The position numbers and the translations under genes are program-made. From Methanoculleus methanifontis (GTDB lineage Archaea; Halobacteriota; Methanomicrobia; Methanomicrobiales; Methanoculleaceae), in assembly GCF_030464365.1 (NCBI RefSeq), contig NZ_VCYI01000013.1, forward strand, positions 27,225 through 91,224: a stretch of 64,000 bases of DNA. Reading direction: 5' to 3'. The notes beneath the pieces were generated by a model that was not told the origin of the DNA, did not search any database, and saw nothing but the letters and a program-made list of their open reading frames with translations. Shown here piece by piece: positions 26,101-33,780 of the stretch (positions within the stretch are counted from its first letter, which is position 1; each line of letters starts with the position of its first letter).

Positions 26101-26687
26101 TCTACCGGTTCTACGAGAAGATCCTCCTCCGCGATCTCAGGACGCTCCCCGAGCACATCTGCTTCATGATCACCGAGCAGGATATGCTCGATGCGCCCGG
26201 CAACCTCTACCTTGCCGCCGGGTGGTGCCGCGACCTCGGGGTCGGAAGCGTCATGTTCCACATCAGCACCGCCGACCCCGCCCGGCTGGAACAGTGCCTC
26301 CCGCGGATTCGCGAGGTATCCTCGATCGCGCGCCTGACCCTGCACTACCGCGACGAAACGGAGGTCGGCGGCGAAGGCATGAATGTGACGGTGGCGATCG
26401 GCAAGAGCGGCAGGGAGGAGATCGCCGGCTGCGTGAGAAGGATGGCCGAAGACGGGGTGGACCCGGCATCGGTCGACGAAGACCTGCTGGAGTCGTATCT
26501 CACCTTCAAGTATGAGCCCGATCTCGTCATCAAGACCGGCGGCGACCACCTGACCGATTTTCTCATCTGGCAGTCGGTCTACTCCGAACTCTTCTTCCTC
26601 GATGTCAACTGGGCGCTGCTCAGGAAAGTGGATTTCCTCCGGGCGCTTCGTGACTTCCAGTCCAGAGCCCGGCGGTTCGGGAAGTAA
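26097..26687 (+). CDS. Degenerate cis-prenyltransferase-like protein
   Basis: 196 residues, translationally coupled to the PolX-like gene (ATGA overlap). The C-terminal half (DLVIKTGGDHLTDFLIWQ, then ELFFLDVNWALLRKVDFL) matches the substrate region of undecaprenyl diphosphate synthases (RTG-x-x-R-x-SNFLPW). The N-terminal catalytic DGNRR and the following arginine are missing, and the protein is about 60 residues shorter than the intact enzyme at 27160. Arg in the R-x-SNFL segment is also changed (DHLTDFL). It is unlikely to synthesise prenyl chains and may be a subunit or an unrelated binding protein. Role unknown. Confidence 0.8.
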   Translation: MIYRFYEKILLRDLRTLPEHICFMITEQDMLDAPGNLYLAAGWCRDLGVGSVMFHISTADPARLEQCLPRIREVSSIARLTLHYRDETEVGGEGMNVTVAIGKSGREEIAGCVRRMAEDGVDPASVDEDLLESYLTFKYEPDLVIKTGGDHLTDFLIWQSVYSELFFLDVNWALLRKVDFLRALRDFQSRARRFGK

Positions 26688-27159
26688 GCCGACAGTAGAG
26701 GCCAGTAACAATGTCTCACGCGAAGTGCGACTTCCCCGCAGGAAGTTGCTATACCTACATCCCGGACTTCGCGGCTTCGCGCTCTTCGCGTGAGACTTTG
26801 TCATTATCCTTGTATGTTGCCTCACGCGAAGCCGCGAAGGACGCGAAGATCGGTCATCCGAGAGGAGCTCTCCTTCGCACCTAGCGGTGCTCATGCTCCC
26901 TCCCCGCGGAGGAGGTCGCACTTCGAAACCCTTCGGGTTTCTCAAACTCCGTTCCTACGGAACATCGCACTTCGCACCTAGCGGTGCTCATGCTCCTGCC
27001 CTTCGGCCAGTCGCACTTCGCACCTAGCGGTGCTCATGCTCCTGCCCTTCGGCCAGTCGCACTTCGCACCTAGCGGTGCTCATGCTCCTGCCCTTCGGCC
27101 AGTCGCACTTCGCGGCTTCGTGCACTTCGCGTGAAGCCACGCCGGCGTTGAGGTAACCC
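26688..27159. repeat. Repeat-only gap with palindromic and two-hairpin repeats
   Basis: About 470 bases with no gene. An element bounded by a perfect 11-base inverted repeat CTCACGCGAAG/CTTCGCGTGAG lies at 26715-26794, and more copies of the GCGAAG motif follow to 26848. Two-hairpin units then run from about 26872 to 27110, including three perfect tandem copies of 46 bases (26965-27102). The gap closes with CTTCGCGTGAAG-like repeats near 27103-27136. Confidence 0.75.
26965..27102 (+). repeat. Perfect 46-bp tandem repeat, three copies
   Basis: The unit begins TCGCACTTCGCACCTAGCGG and ends GCCCTTCGGCCAG. Copies 26965-27010, 27011-27056 and 27057-27102 are identical. Each contains stem 1 CACC-TAGC-GGTG and a weaker second stem around GCC-CTTC-GGC. 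No spacers, so this is not CRISPR. Confidence 0.9.
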
Positions 27160-27939
27160 TCACGCCCGCCCGGCCACGCGCTCTTTCAGGCGCATGCGCT
27201 GGTCGTAGACCCGCATCGCCCGCAACAGATCGATCTTCCTGAACGCCGGCCAGAAGGGGGCGCAGAAGTAGACGGCCGACTCGTGACCGTTCGCGAGCCA
27301 GGGGAGGAAGTTCGAGGTCCGGCAATCGTTGCCGGTACGGATGATCAGGTCGACGGGAGGGATGGGCGCTCCCCGGTTAAGGTGGCCCTCAACGGTCGCG
27401 GGGTCGATGACCGCCGGGTCGATGGCGCCCTCCCTGACCTCGCCGAGGATCGCCTGGGCGGCGTGCACGATCTCGTTCCGGCCGCCGTAGGCGAGCGCGA
27501 TGTTGATGAAGTAATCACTGTAGTGCCGGGTCGCTTCCTCCGCCGCATCGATGGTCGCGAGGAGGTCGGCGGGGAGGAGAGACCGATCCCCGATCATCCG
27601 CACCCGGATGTGGTTTCTGCGCACCCGCTCGTCTTTCAGGATCGCGGTGAATTTCTCCTGGAAGAGGCGAAAGAGCGCCGCAAGCTCGGCGCTATCCCTC
27701 CGGAAGTTCTCGGTGGAGAAGGTGTAGAGCGTGATGTGCTGCACGCCGAGTTCGCAAGCCCAGTCGAGAACCTGCTCCGTCGCGTCCGCCCCGAGCCGGT
27801 GGCCGACCGCCGTATCGAGCCCCTGCTCCCGGGCATACCGGCGGTTTCCATCCTGGATCACCGCAACGTGCCGGGGAACGTGTTTCACCTGCCACTTCAG
27901 GTAACGCTCGTAGAGAGGCTCAATTCCCGATCGCAGCAT
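27160..27939 (-). CDS. uppS: Undecaprenyl/polyprenyl diphosphate synthase (cis-prenyltransferase)
   Basis: 259 residues. The catalytic DGNRR is in AVIQDGNRRYA, and the substrate site is RTGNDCRTSNFLPW. The SAVYF-PFWP segment completes the family. It condenses isopentenyl diphosphate in cis to build the lipid carrier for glycan assembly. ATG 27939 shares one base with the stop of the upstream radical SAM gene (TGATG), so the two are coupled. The other, degenerate copy is at 26097. Confidence 0.93.
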   Translation of the reverse strand: MLRSGIEPLYERYLKWQVKHVPRHVAVIQDGNRRYAREQGLDTAVGHRLGADATEQVLDWACELGVQHITLYTFSTENFRRDSAELAALFRLFQEKFTAILKDERVRRNHIRVRMIGDRSLLPADLLATIDAAEEATRHYSDYFINIALAYGGRNEIVHAAQAILGEVREGAIDPAVIDPATVEGHLNRGAPIPPVDLIIRTGNDCRTSNFLPWLANGHESAVYFCAPFWPAFRKIDLLRAMRVYDQRMRLKERVAGRA

Positions 27940-28949
27940 CAGAGCGGCGTCACCTCGACCACCATGCCGCCGTTCGGGTAACGCTCGACAACGTACTTCC
28001 TGCCCGGCAGCCCGGCACCGTGCTCGGCAAGAACCCACCACGCCATCTCGATCCGTCCCTCACAGACTGCATACTCATCGTCATCAAACTCCTCCAGGAA
28101 ACCGTCGACGGCACTTTCCGGCTCGAACAACCCGTATACGACGGTTCCGTCATCCGTCACCTCCTCGAACGGACGCGCAGTATTGGCAGCGATCCGCTTT
28201 AACCGTTCCCGTAACTGGACAGAGTCCTTGAAGACCGATGAGCAGAAGTGGACTTTCGGGTCGCCGACGAGTTTCTCCGCCCACTGGCGGGCACCCTTCA
28301 CGGCGTTGTGCAGCCCGTCATCGAGCTCGAACCCGCGTTCGCGCATGGCAGCGGCGCAGGTCTCGCCCCACTCCAGCTCGTTGATGTTGAGGAAATCGAG
28401 GAGGGGGAGCGCGGCGGCAAGGTCCTCGATCCCCGGGAGCGCCGGCACCTCGATGCCGATGAGGAAGCCCATCTCCCGGGCGAGAGCGGCTGACCCGGCA
28501 AAATCGGTCTCGAGGATCTTCGGCCAGACCTCATGAGGCGGGTGCAGCCGGATCTCGTCGACCAGCCCCTGCAGGCGCCGGAGCATGGCTTCGTCCGGCG
28601 CGAGCCCGGTGTAGAGATGGATCTGGTGATCCGGGCCGAAGTGCTCCTTGAGAGCCCGGCAGTACTCCACCACCCGGTCGAGTTCAATCAGCGGTTCGCC
28701 GCCGGTGACACCGGTCCCGAGAGCGCTCATGCTCTCCGCAACCTCGATTGCTTCAGACGGCGACGAGACCTGCCGTTCGTTTGCAAACACCACGTCCCGG
28801 CCTTTTCGCTCACGTGAGAGCGGGCAGTACCAGCAGGTGCGGTGACACCGGCCGGTCACGAAGAGGACCATCTTCGCTCCCTGGTGGCAGAGGACGCACC
28901 CCGGCGAGAGAAACTGCCCAACGGGAGGTACTCCCGATTCCTGTGCCAT
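27939..28949 (-). CDS. Radical SAM protein (COG2108-like)
   Basis: 336 residues. The [4Fe-4S] site is CHRTCWYC near residue 35, the C-x3-C-x2-C type; GVTGGEPL follows as the SAM-binding glycine motif. A second cysteine pair C-x2-C (CVLCHQG) sits before it. The family is archaeal and its reaction is unknown. It is coupled to the cis-prenyltransferase gene, so a role in lipid or isoprenoid modification is a guess. Confidence 0.88.
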   Translation of the reverse strand: MAQESGVPPVGQFLSPGCVLCHQGAKMVLFVTGRCHRTCWYCPLSRERKGRDVVFANERQVSSPSEAIEVAESMSALGTGVTGGEPLIELDRVVEYCRALKEHFGPDHQIHLYTGLAPDEAMLRRLQGLVDEIRLHPPHEVWPKILETDFAGSAALAREMGFLIGIEVPALPGIEDLAAALPLLDFLNINELEWGETCAAAMRERGFELDDGLHNAVKGARQWAEKLVGDPKVHFCSSVFKDSVQLRERLKRIAANTARPFEEVTDDGTVVYGLFEPESAVDGFLEEFDDDEYAVCEGRIEMAWWVLAEHGAGLPGRKYVVERYPNGGMVVEVTPL

Positions 28950-29131
28950 AGCTGTAGCATTAATGGGGCGGCGGACGTGAAAAGGTTTGACGGTACAGAG
29001 AGTGAGGCAGGGGAGAGGCAGGCAGGCCGGTAAGTGGCTGTATCGGAGATGGTTTCCGGTTTCCCCATCGATACACGCAGGGTGCCGAACAATAGAGACA
29101 TATAGGCTCCATACAGAGAATTACCTTGACA

Positions 29132-29413
29132 ATGCCACCCCGCGCGCGCGATGACGGCCTCTCCGAGGTCGTCGGTTTCGTCCTGATTCTCGCTCTGATC
29201 ATCGTAGCACTCTCGCTCTATCAGGTCTACGGGGTTCCTGCGGCCGGGAGAGAGAACGAGATTGCGCACATGAACCAGGTGAAGGACCGGTTTGTCGATT
29301 ACAAGAGTGCCCTCGACTCGCTCTGGGTGAACGAACGCAACGGGGTTCTCCTCCGACCCGGTGGGGCCAGGGGTGATACCAGGAATGACAGCGACCCCGA
29401 CCCCAACGCCTGA
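29132..29413 (+). CDS. Archaeal pilin-like secreted protein, N-terminal part (probably frameshifted)
   Basis: 93 residues from ATG 29132. The start (ARDDGLSEVVGFVLILALII) is an archaeal type IV pilin-like leader: G-x-S-E-V-V before a hydrophobic helix, processed by a prepilin peptidase. A following HMNQVKDRFVDYKSALDSLW segment matches pilin-like families. After about residue 73 the reading becomes RPGGARGD..., unlike the family, while the overlapping frame reads VGPGVIPGMTATPTPTPE, a natural continuation. A one-base indel near 29355-29365 is likely, joining this to the next gene. Confidence 0.65.
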   Translation: MPPRARDDGLSEVVGFVLILALIIVALSLYQVYGVPAAGRENEIAHMNQVKDRFVDYKSALDSLWVNERNGVLLRPGGARGDTRNDSDPDPNA

Positions 29414-29738
29414 GAGTATCGTGACCATCGATCTTCCAGAAGAAATACCAGCGAAAGATGCAGAAATCTTTGCAACGATCACATCGAACCAGACAGAGCA
29501 TGTCCACATGATCCTCTATAACTATGATGTGTTATCGAATAACGAGGGGATAAAAAATGCCAAATTAGAGGGGCTTGTCATGACACAGACCGATATTGAG
29601 AACATCTTCACCTCAGGAGAGTTAAAAATTGGGAATCTCGGAACTCCAGGCGGCACCATTGCAGTGGTGGTTATCGCTTACGATGAAAATAACACTCCCA
29701 TTGCATCGATAACAAAGATGGGAACCCTGCAGGGGTAA
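29385..29738 (+). CDS. Hypothetical protein, probably the C-terminal part of the pilin-like gene
   Basis: 117 residues from ATG 29385. It begins with a TPTPTPE linker, as in neighbouring surface proteins, and continues as a globular domain without known motif. Base composition from about 29440 to 29720 is richer in A and T than in the neighbours, which suggests recent import or relaxed selection. The frame opens at GTG 29361, overlapping the pilin-like frame. Either two genes or one gene split by a frameshift. Confidence 0.5.
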   Translation: MTATPTPTPESIVTIDLPEEIPAKDAEIFATITSNQTEHVHMILYNYDVLSNNEGIKNAKLEGLVMTQTDIENIFTSGELKIGNLGTPGGTIAVVVIAYDENNTPIASITKMGTLQG

Positions 29739-29743
29739 TTGAA

Positions 29744-31378
29744 ATGTCCGGCGACACCGCCGTCTCTGACCTCATCGGTGTCATGGCACTCATCGCCGTC
29801 TTCGTGACGGCGGCGGCGATCCTCGGGGTGACGCTCCTCTCCAGCCCGCCCGGCGACGCAGCGCCCGCGATGCTCGCCCGCAATGTGACAGTGGACGGGA
29901 ACCTCTCCATCGCCCACGACGGCGGCGACCCGCTCGTGCGGGGGCATTTCGCGATCCTCATCGACGGCGTCGACCGGACGGATGACTTCAGCCTCGCCGA
30001 TGCTCCAGGAGACGAACACGACACCTGGACGTCGTGGGAGACCGGGCAGGTCCTCGTCCTCAACGACGATATGCCCGAGAACGCCCACATCCAGATCGTC
30101 GCCGAGGGCGTGGGCCGCACCGGCAGCGACTGGCTCCTCCACGATATAGGAGAGGGTATGCCGGCGCCGACGACACCCACGGCGACACAGACAGTAACGC
30201 CCACGCCAACACTGACCCCAACGCCTACACCGACACAGACGGCAACACCCACACCAATCCCCCCTGTCGCAAACTTCACCGCCAACGTCACCATCGGTAC
30301 CGCTCCTCTCGCGGTCCAGTTCACTGACGAGAGTACCGGCAACGTGACCGCCTGGCTCTGGGACTTCGGCGACGGCAGCACGTCAACCGTGCAGAACCCG
30401 CCCCACACCTACGTGACCGCCGGCAACTACTCCGTGACGTTGACCGCAAGCAACGCCTACGGGACGAGCACCCTTACGAAACCGGACTACATCCGGGTTA
30501 CGAAGTCCTTCATCAACTTCATCATCGACGAGAACGTCGTCATCTACGGCAACGCACTCCAGTTCAAAGGAAAAACGGTCAACGGCACCGGCGCAACCAT
30601 CGTCATCACCGGAGGGCTGGACACAGACGACTTCAACGAAGGTGCCTCTATCGCCGTATCGGACATCTACATCGACGGTGATACCACCCTCGACGAAGGG
30701 AGCGCCGGCCTCGGGTCGCCAGAAGTTCCCGGAACCATCTATGTCAGCGGCGATCTTGCGCTCGAAGACGGAAAAAGACACATCTACGGCAATGTATATG
30801 TCGCCGGTGATTTCCGCCTGAAGGACGCGAGGATCCACGGTGATGTCTACGTCGATGGAAACCTCACGCTGGACTGGACCCCCTGGATAGCGCCGGATGC
30901 ACACATCTACTACACCGGGAAGATCACGACCCCCTCCAATTACGACAACAGCGATGCAACCAGCATCCTTGCAAAATGCATCCACCGGGCAACGGTGCCG
31001 GGATTCACCATGCCGGACCAGGAGATGCCCCCCACGAAACCCGCTGACTGGTATGCGGCAAGAGAGTATGTCTCAGGCGGAGAACTGACGAGCGGTATGA
31101 AGATATTTACTGACAGTTACTCCTCCACCGTCTGGAGGCCCACAGCAACCAATGTCGTCATCATCGCACGCACCGGCGATATAACCATAACAGGAATGGG
31201 AGGAAGCTCGGTAACCGGCGTCTTCTTCGCCCCCAACGGGAAGGTGACGTTTAGCGGTAACTCCTTCGAAGGAGTCGTGATCACCCGCGACGGATTCTGC
31301 GTCGAGAGCGGCGGGACGACAGTTGTCTTCAGGAACCTTGAGGAGTATATCGCCGATCCTGCGGATTACCCCTTCTGA
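29744..31378 (+). CDS. Surface protein: pilin-like leader, PKD domain and polymer-forming-like repeats
   Basis: 544 residues. The N-terminus (GDTAVSDLIGVMALIAVFV) is a type IV pilin-like leader. A T/P-rich linker (TPTPTLTPTPTP) is followed by a PKD domain (ANFTANVTIGTAPLAVQF, WLWDFGDGS, about 175-255). After that come beta-solenoid-like repeats (IYVSGDLALEDG, VYVAGDFRLKDA, VYVDGNLTLDW) resembling polymer-forming cytoskeletal or bactofilin-like domains, here outside the cell. It is probably a structural or adhesive cell-surface protein. The start codon follows 5 bases after the previous gene. Confidence 0.75.
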   Translation: MSGDTAVSDLIGVMALIAVFVTAAAILGVTLLSSPPGDAAPAMLARNVTVDGNLSIAHDGGDPLVRGHFAILIDGVDRTDDFSLADAPGDEHDTWTSWETGQVLVLNDDMPENAHIQIVAEGVGRTGSDWLLHDIGEGMPAPTTPTATQTVTPTPTLTPTPTPTQTATPTPIPPVANFTANVTIGTAPLAVQFTDESTGNVTAWLWDFGDGSTSTVQNPPHTYVTAGNYSVTLTASNAYGTSTLTKPDYIRVTKSFINFIIDENVVIYGNALQFKGKTVNGTGATIVITGGLDTDDFNEGASIAVSDIYIDGDTTLDEGSAGLGSPEVPGTIYVSGDLALEDGKRHIYGNVYVAGDFRLKDARIHGDVYVDGNLTLDWTPWIAPDAHIYYTGKITTPSNYDNSDATSILAKCIHRATVPGFTMPDQEMPPTKPADWYAAREYVSGGELTSGMKIFTDSYSSTVWRPTATNVVIIARTGDITITGMGGSSVTGVFFAPNGKVTFSGNSFEGVVITRDGFCVESGGTTVVFRNLEEYIADPADYPF

Positions 31379-31566
31379 GGGATGGCGACAGGCCCAATCC
31401 CCCCACCCGGGTATCCGTCCGGGAACCGCGTGATCGTACGCAGTCGCGTCGTGGGAGAGATTGTCAGGGCGAGCACCGGTTCAGATTCTTTAGCGGCAAC
31501 GACCCCAAAAGGGGCGGACATGGACAGAAGAGAAAGATGGGAGCAAGACACTCCGCGGCCGCCTAC

Positions 31567-32727
31567 CTACACCACGTTTTGCGGCTCCCTCACCCTTCCT
31601 TCGTCCACCAGTTCCGTGTAGTCGTCAAACCAGTAGGCGTCCGGGTTGCTCTTATAGACCATGAACCGGCCGAGATCCGCCGGGTCGGCCGCCTGGTTGT
31701 ACTTGAAGTAGGTGTGGTTGTCCGTCTTTCCGAGAACCTCAATCTTCCCCGTCGCGTGGGATATCACGAACCGGGCCCGCTTCGCAAGACCCGAACAGAT
31801 CGTCCGGGCCTGCTCGAATATCCGGTACGACTCCTCCACCGGCACCGCGAACGTCCGGTTGCCGATTGACGGACGGCACTGGAAGACGTAGTAGGGATTC
31901 GCGCCGATGAACGAGAGTTTGTCGAAAAGCGCGGCAAGCACCTCCGGGTCGTCGTTGATGCCGCGGATGAGCGGCGTCTGGTTCATCACGACCGCTCCGG
32001 CATCCTGCAGGAGCGCCACCGCCCGGCATGCGGCATCGGTCAGTTCCCTCGGGTGGTTAAACTGCGCCATGATGTAGATACGCTTGTCGTCCATGCTGTA
32101 GTCCCGGATCATGTCGAGCAGCGCCGGATCGTTGATGATCCGGAAAGGATTGTACGCGGGCATCTTCGTGCCGATCCGGATGATCCCGACATGATCAATC
32201 TCGCGAACCTGCCGGACGATATCAAGCAGCCGACCGGTCTCGAGGATCAGGGGATCGCCCCCGGTGAGCAGGACGTTCGTGATCTCCGGATGGTCGCGGA
32301 TGTAAGCAAGCCCTGCGGAGATGTCCTTATTCACCTCACGCGCCTCCTCGATAAAGAGGCGCTTACGGAAACAGTAGCGGCAGAGACCGCCACAGAGGTC
32401 GCTGACCAGCAGGAGAGCAGTCTCCCGGTACTTGTGCTGCAACCCCGGAACCCGGGTATACCGGTGCTCCGACGACGGGTCGAGATGCCCCCAGGGCTCG
32501 AGTTCCTCGACGCTCGGCACGATCAGCCGGCGGATAGGGTCAGCCGGGTCGTCCCAGTCGATCAGCGAGAGGTAGTAGTCATTCGCACGGAACGCGAAGA
32601 GGTCGGTCACCTCTGCGAGACGGACACGCTCGGCCGGACTGATACCGGAGACTGAATCGAGCGATGAGACATAAATCGGGTTTTTGGTGCTCCCAATTGT
32701 GTTCCTGATATTGTATGTCGTGTTCAT
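31567..32727 (-). CDS. KamA-family radical SAM enzyme (lysine 2,3-aminomutase-like)
   Basis: 386 residues. The [4Fe-4S] site is CGGLCRYCF (C-x3-C-x2-C). GGDPL follows in LLTGGDPLIL, and the PLP-dependent fold is suggested by the overall layout (GTKMPAYNPFRI, NQTPLIRGIND). Lysine 2,3-aminomutase makes beta-lysine, which methanogens use to make the compatible solute N-acetyl-beta-lysine; the acetyltransferase gene is not next to it. Other KamA members act on different substrates. ATG 32727 with AGGTAC upstream is the start. The likely TATA (about 32930-32945) is some 200 bases upstream, giving a long leader. Confidence 0.87.
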   Translation of the reverse strand: MNTTYNIRNTIGSTKNPIYVSSLDSVSGISPAERVRLAEVTDLFAFRANDYYLSLIDWDDPADPIRRLIVPSVEELEPWGHLDPSSEHRYTRVPGLQHKYRETALLLVSDLCGGLCRYCFRKRLFIEEAREVNKDISAGLAYIRDHPEITNVLLTGGDPLILETGRLLDIVRQVREIDHVGIIRIGTKMPAYNPFRIINDPALLDMIRDYSMDDKRIYIMAQFNHPRELTDAACRAVALLQDAGAVVMNQTPLIRGINDDPEVLAALFDKLSFIGANPYYVFQCRPSIGNRTFAVPVEESYRIFEQARTICSGLAKRARFVISHATGKIEVLGKTDNHTYFKYNQAADPADLGRFMVYKSNPDAYWFDDYTELVDEGRVREPQNVV

Positions 32728-33007
32728 GGAGTACCTCCCAGCCGACACTCTCAGTGCAGGATACGATCCGCTATCAGTCGGGGACAGGTGCATGGAAGCA
32801 GAGATCGAGAGTCAGGTCTGATCTACGCAAAGGATTCATGAGAGCTTCATGTTCTCATGCAGGAAACCGTCGCTCCGACATGCGTTATCAAGTGTCGGAT
32901 TACGTGTTGTACCTCAAAAGGGTTTTTAGAATATTTATATTTTCGGTTGGGGAACCAATGCTGCAAAAGCAGCGTTTGCCCCCCTATTTAATGTAATGGA
33001 TATCGTA
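32728..33007. promoter_or_regulatory. Long leader and AT-rich promoter of the KamA-like gene
   Basis: A symmetric AT-rich block (gaatatttatatttt) near 32930-32943 can work as TATA for either strand. If used on the minus strand, the KamA-like mRNA has a leader of about 180 bases. On the plus strand a 12-codon frame (ATG 32958, TAA 32996) follows, containing a GCTGC-AAAA-GCAGC stem. No known riboswitch is recognised. Confidence 0.35.
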
Positions 33008-33385
33008 TCACTTCTTTTTCTTGGCCATGGAGAGGATATCCACAACGTATTTTCCTTCCTTCTCCAGTCCGACGACGACCTCGTCCGACCGGGCCAGCTT
33101 CTCGATATTTAATTCGTACGAACCCGGACCAAGGATGCGGATACTCTCGATGCGCTCGAAGACCTCGATCTCATCTTTTTTTGTTCGTTCCTGCTTGACT
33201 TCAAGCACTTCCTCGCCCGTCTCCCGGACGATCTCATCGATGGTCTTCTCCTTCAGCACGTCGTCGTGCCGTTCGGCCTCACGGATGTAGAGAAACTTCT
33301 TGCCGCCGCAACTCGGGCACCCTTTCAGTATCTTTGTCGAACCGTCTTCGAACTCTCTACCGCATTGCGTACACTTGTGAGGCAT
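33008..33385 (-). CDS. arvC: Zinc-ribbon protein, ArvC-type (COG3364-like)
   Basis: 125 residues. Two cysteine pairs lie in the first 30 residues (CTQCGREF, CPSCGGKKF), forming a zinc ribbon. A beta-rich C-terminus (ERIESIRILGPGSYELNIEKL) follows, ending with lysines. It lies last in a three-gene cluster with a DUF2073 protein and an Era-like GTPase, 21 bases after the DUF2073 gene. In Haloferax this trio is called oapA-oapB-oapC or arvA-arvB-arvC and affects extracellular vesicle formation; the match here is by domain and order. Confidence 0.8.
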   Translation of the reverse strand: MPHKCTQCGREFEDGSTKILKGCPSCGGKKFLYIREAERHDDVLKEKTIDEIVRETGEEVLEVKQERTKKDEIEVFERIESIRILGPGSYELNIEKLARSDEVVVGLEKEGKYVVDILSMAKKKK

Positions 33386-33406
33386 AAATCACCATTTGAT
33401 ATCCGT

Positions 33407-33775
33407 TCATCTCGAAGAAGAAACCCATGCACTGATGAGATCCTTCTCCTTCTTGAGCGTCCTGAGCTGGTTGGCGGGCCCGATCACAGTCAACCGGGTC
33501 TCGGAACGTTTCCCGCCGAGGAGTTTCGCCAGAAACCCATTCTGGGCATCCTTGATCGGATAGGTCTCCATCTCGATCCCGGAGAACCCGTCCGGCGCGA
33601 TCTCCCGCATCGTGATCTCAATGAGTTTGCTCTGCTCGTCCGGTGCGAGCCCCTTCTCCAGGATAACAATGTTTCCTTCCATAACGTCATCGAGGATCAG
33701 GCGGATCTTCTCCATTGCGGTGAGCCGGTCCAGGCGTTCCGCAGAAATCAGGTCTATCTGTACACCCTGTATCAT
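33407..33775 (-). CDS. arvB: DUF2073 protein, ArvB-type
   Basis: 122 residues. The layout IDLISAERLDRLTAMEKIRL, VMEGNIVILEKGLAPDEQSKL and ETRLTVIGPANQLRTLKKEKDLI matches the DUF2073 family. ATG 33775 is chosen because GGTGATGG lies at ideal distance; ATG 33781 shares a base with the GTPase stop. No membrane segment. It is expected to act with the GTPase. Confidence 0.8.
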   Translation of the reverse strand: MIQGVQIDLISAERLDRLTAMEKIRLILDDVMEGNIVILEKGLAPDEQSKLIEITMREIAPDGFSGIEMETYPIKDAQNGFLAKLLGGKRSETRLTVIGPANQLRTLKKEKDLISAWVSSSR

Positions 33776-33780
33776 CTCCA

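Noticed and set aside
26965..27102. CRISPR array
   Set aside because: The three copies are directly adjacent with no variable spacers, and no cas gene is in the window.
32715..32996. 93-residue plus-strand frame opposite the KamA leader
   Set aside because: Crosses the promoter block and ends at an AT-rich run, with no coding character; only a 12-codon frame at its end is mentioned as a possibility.
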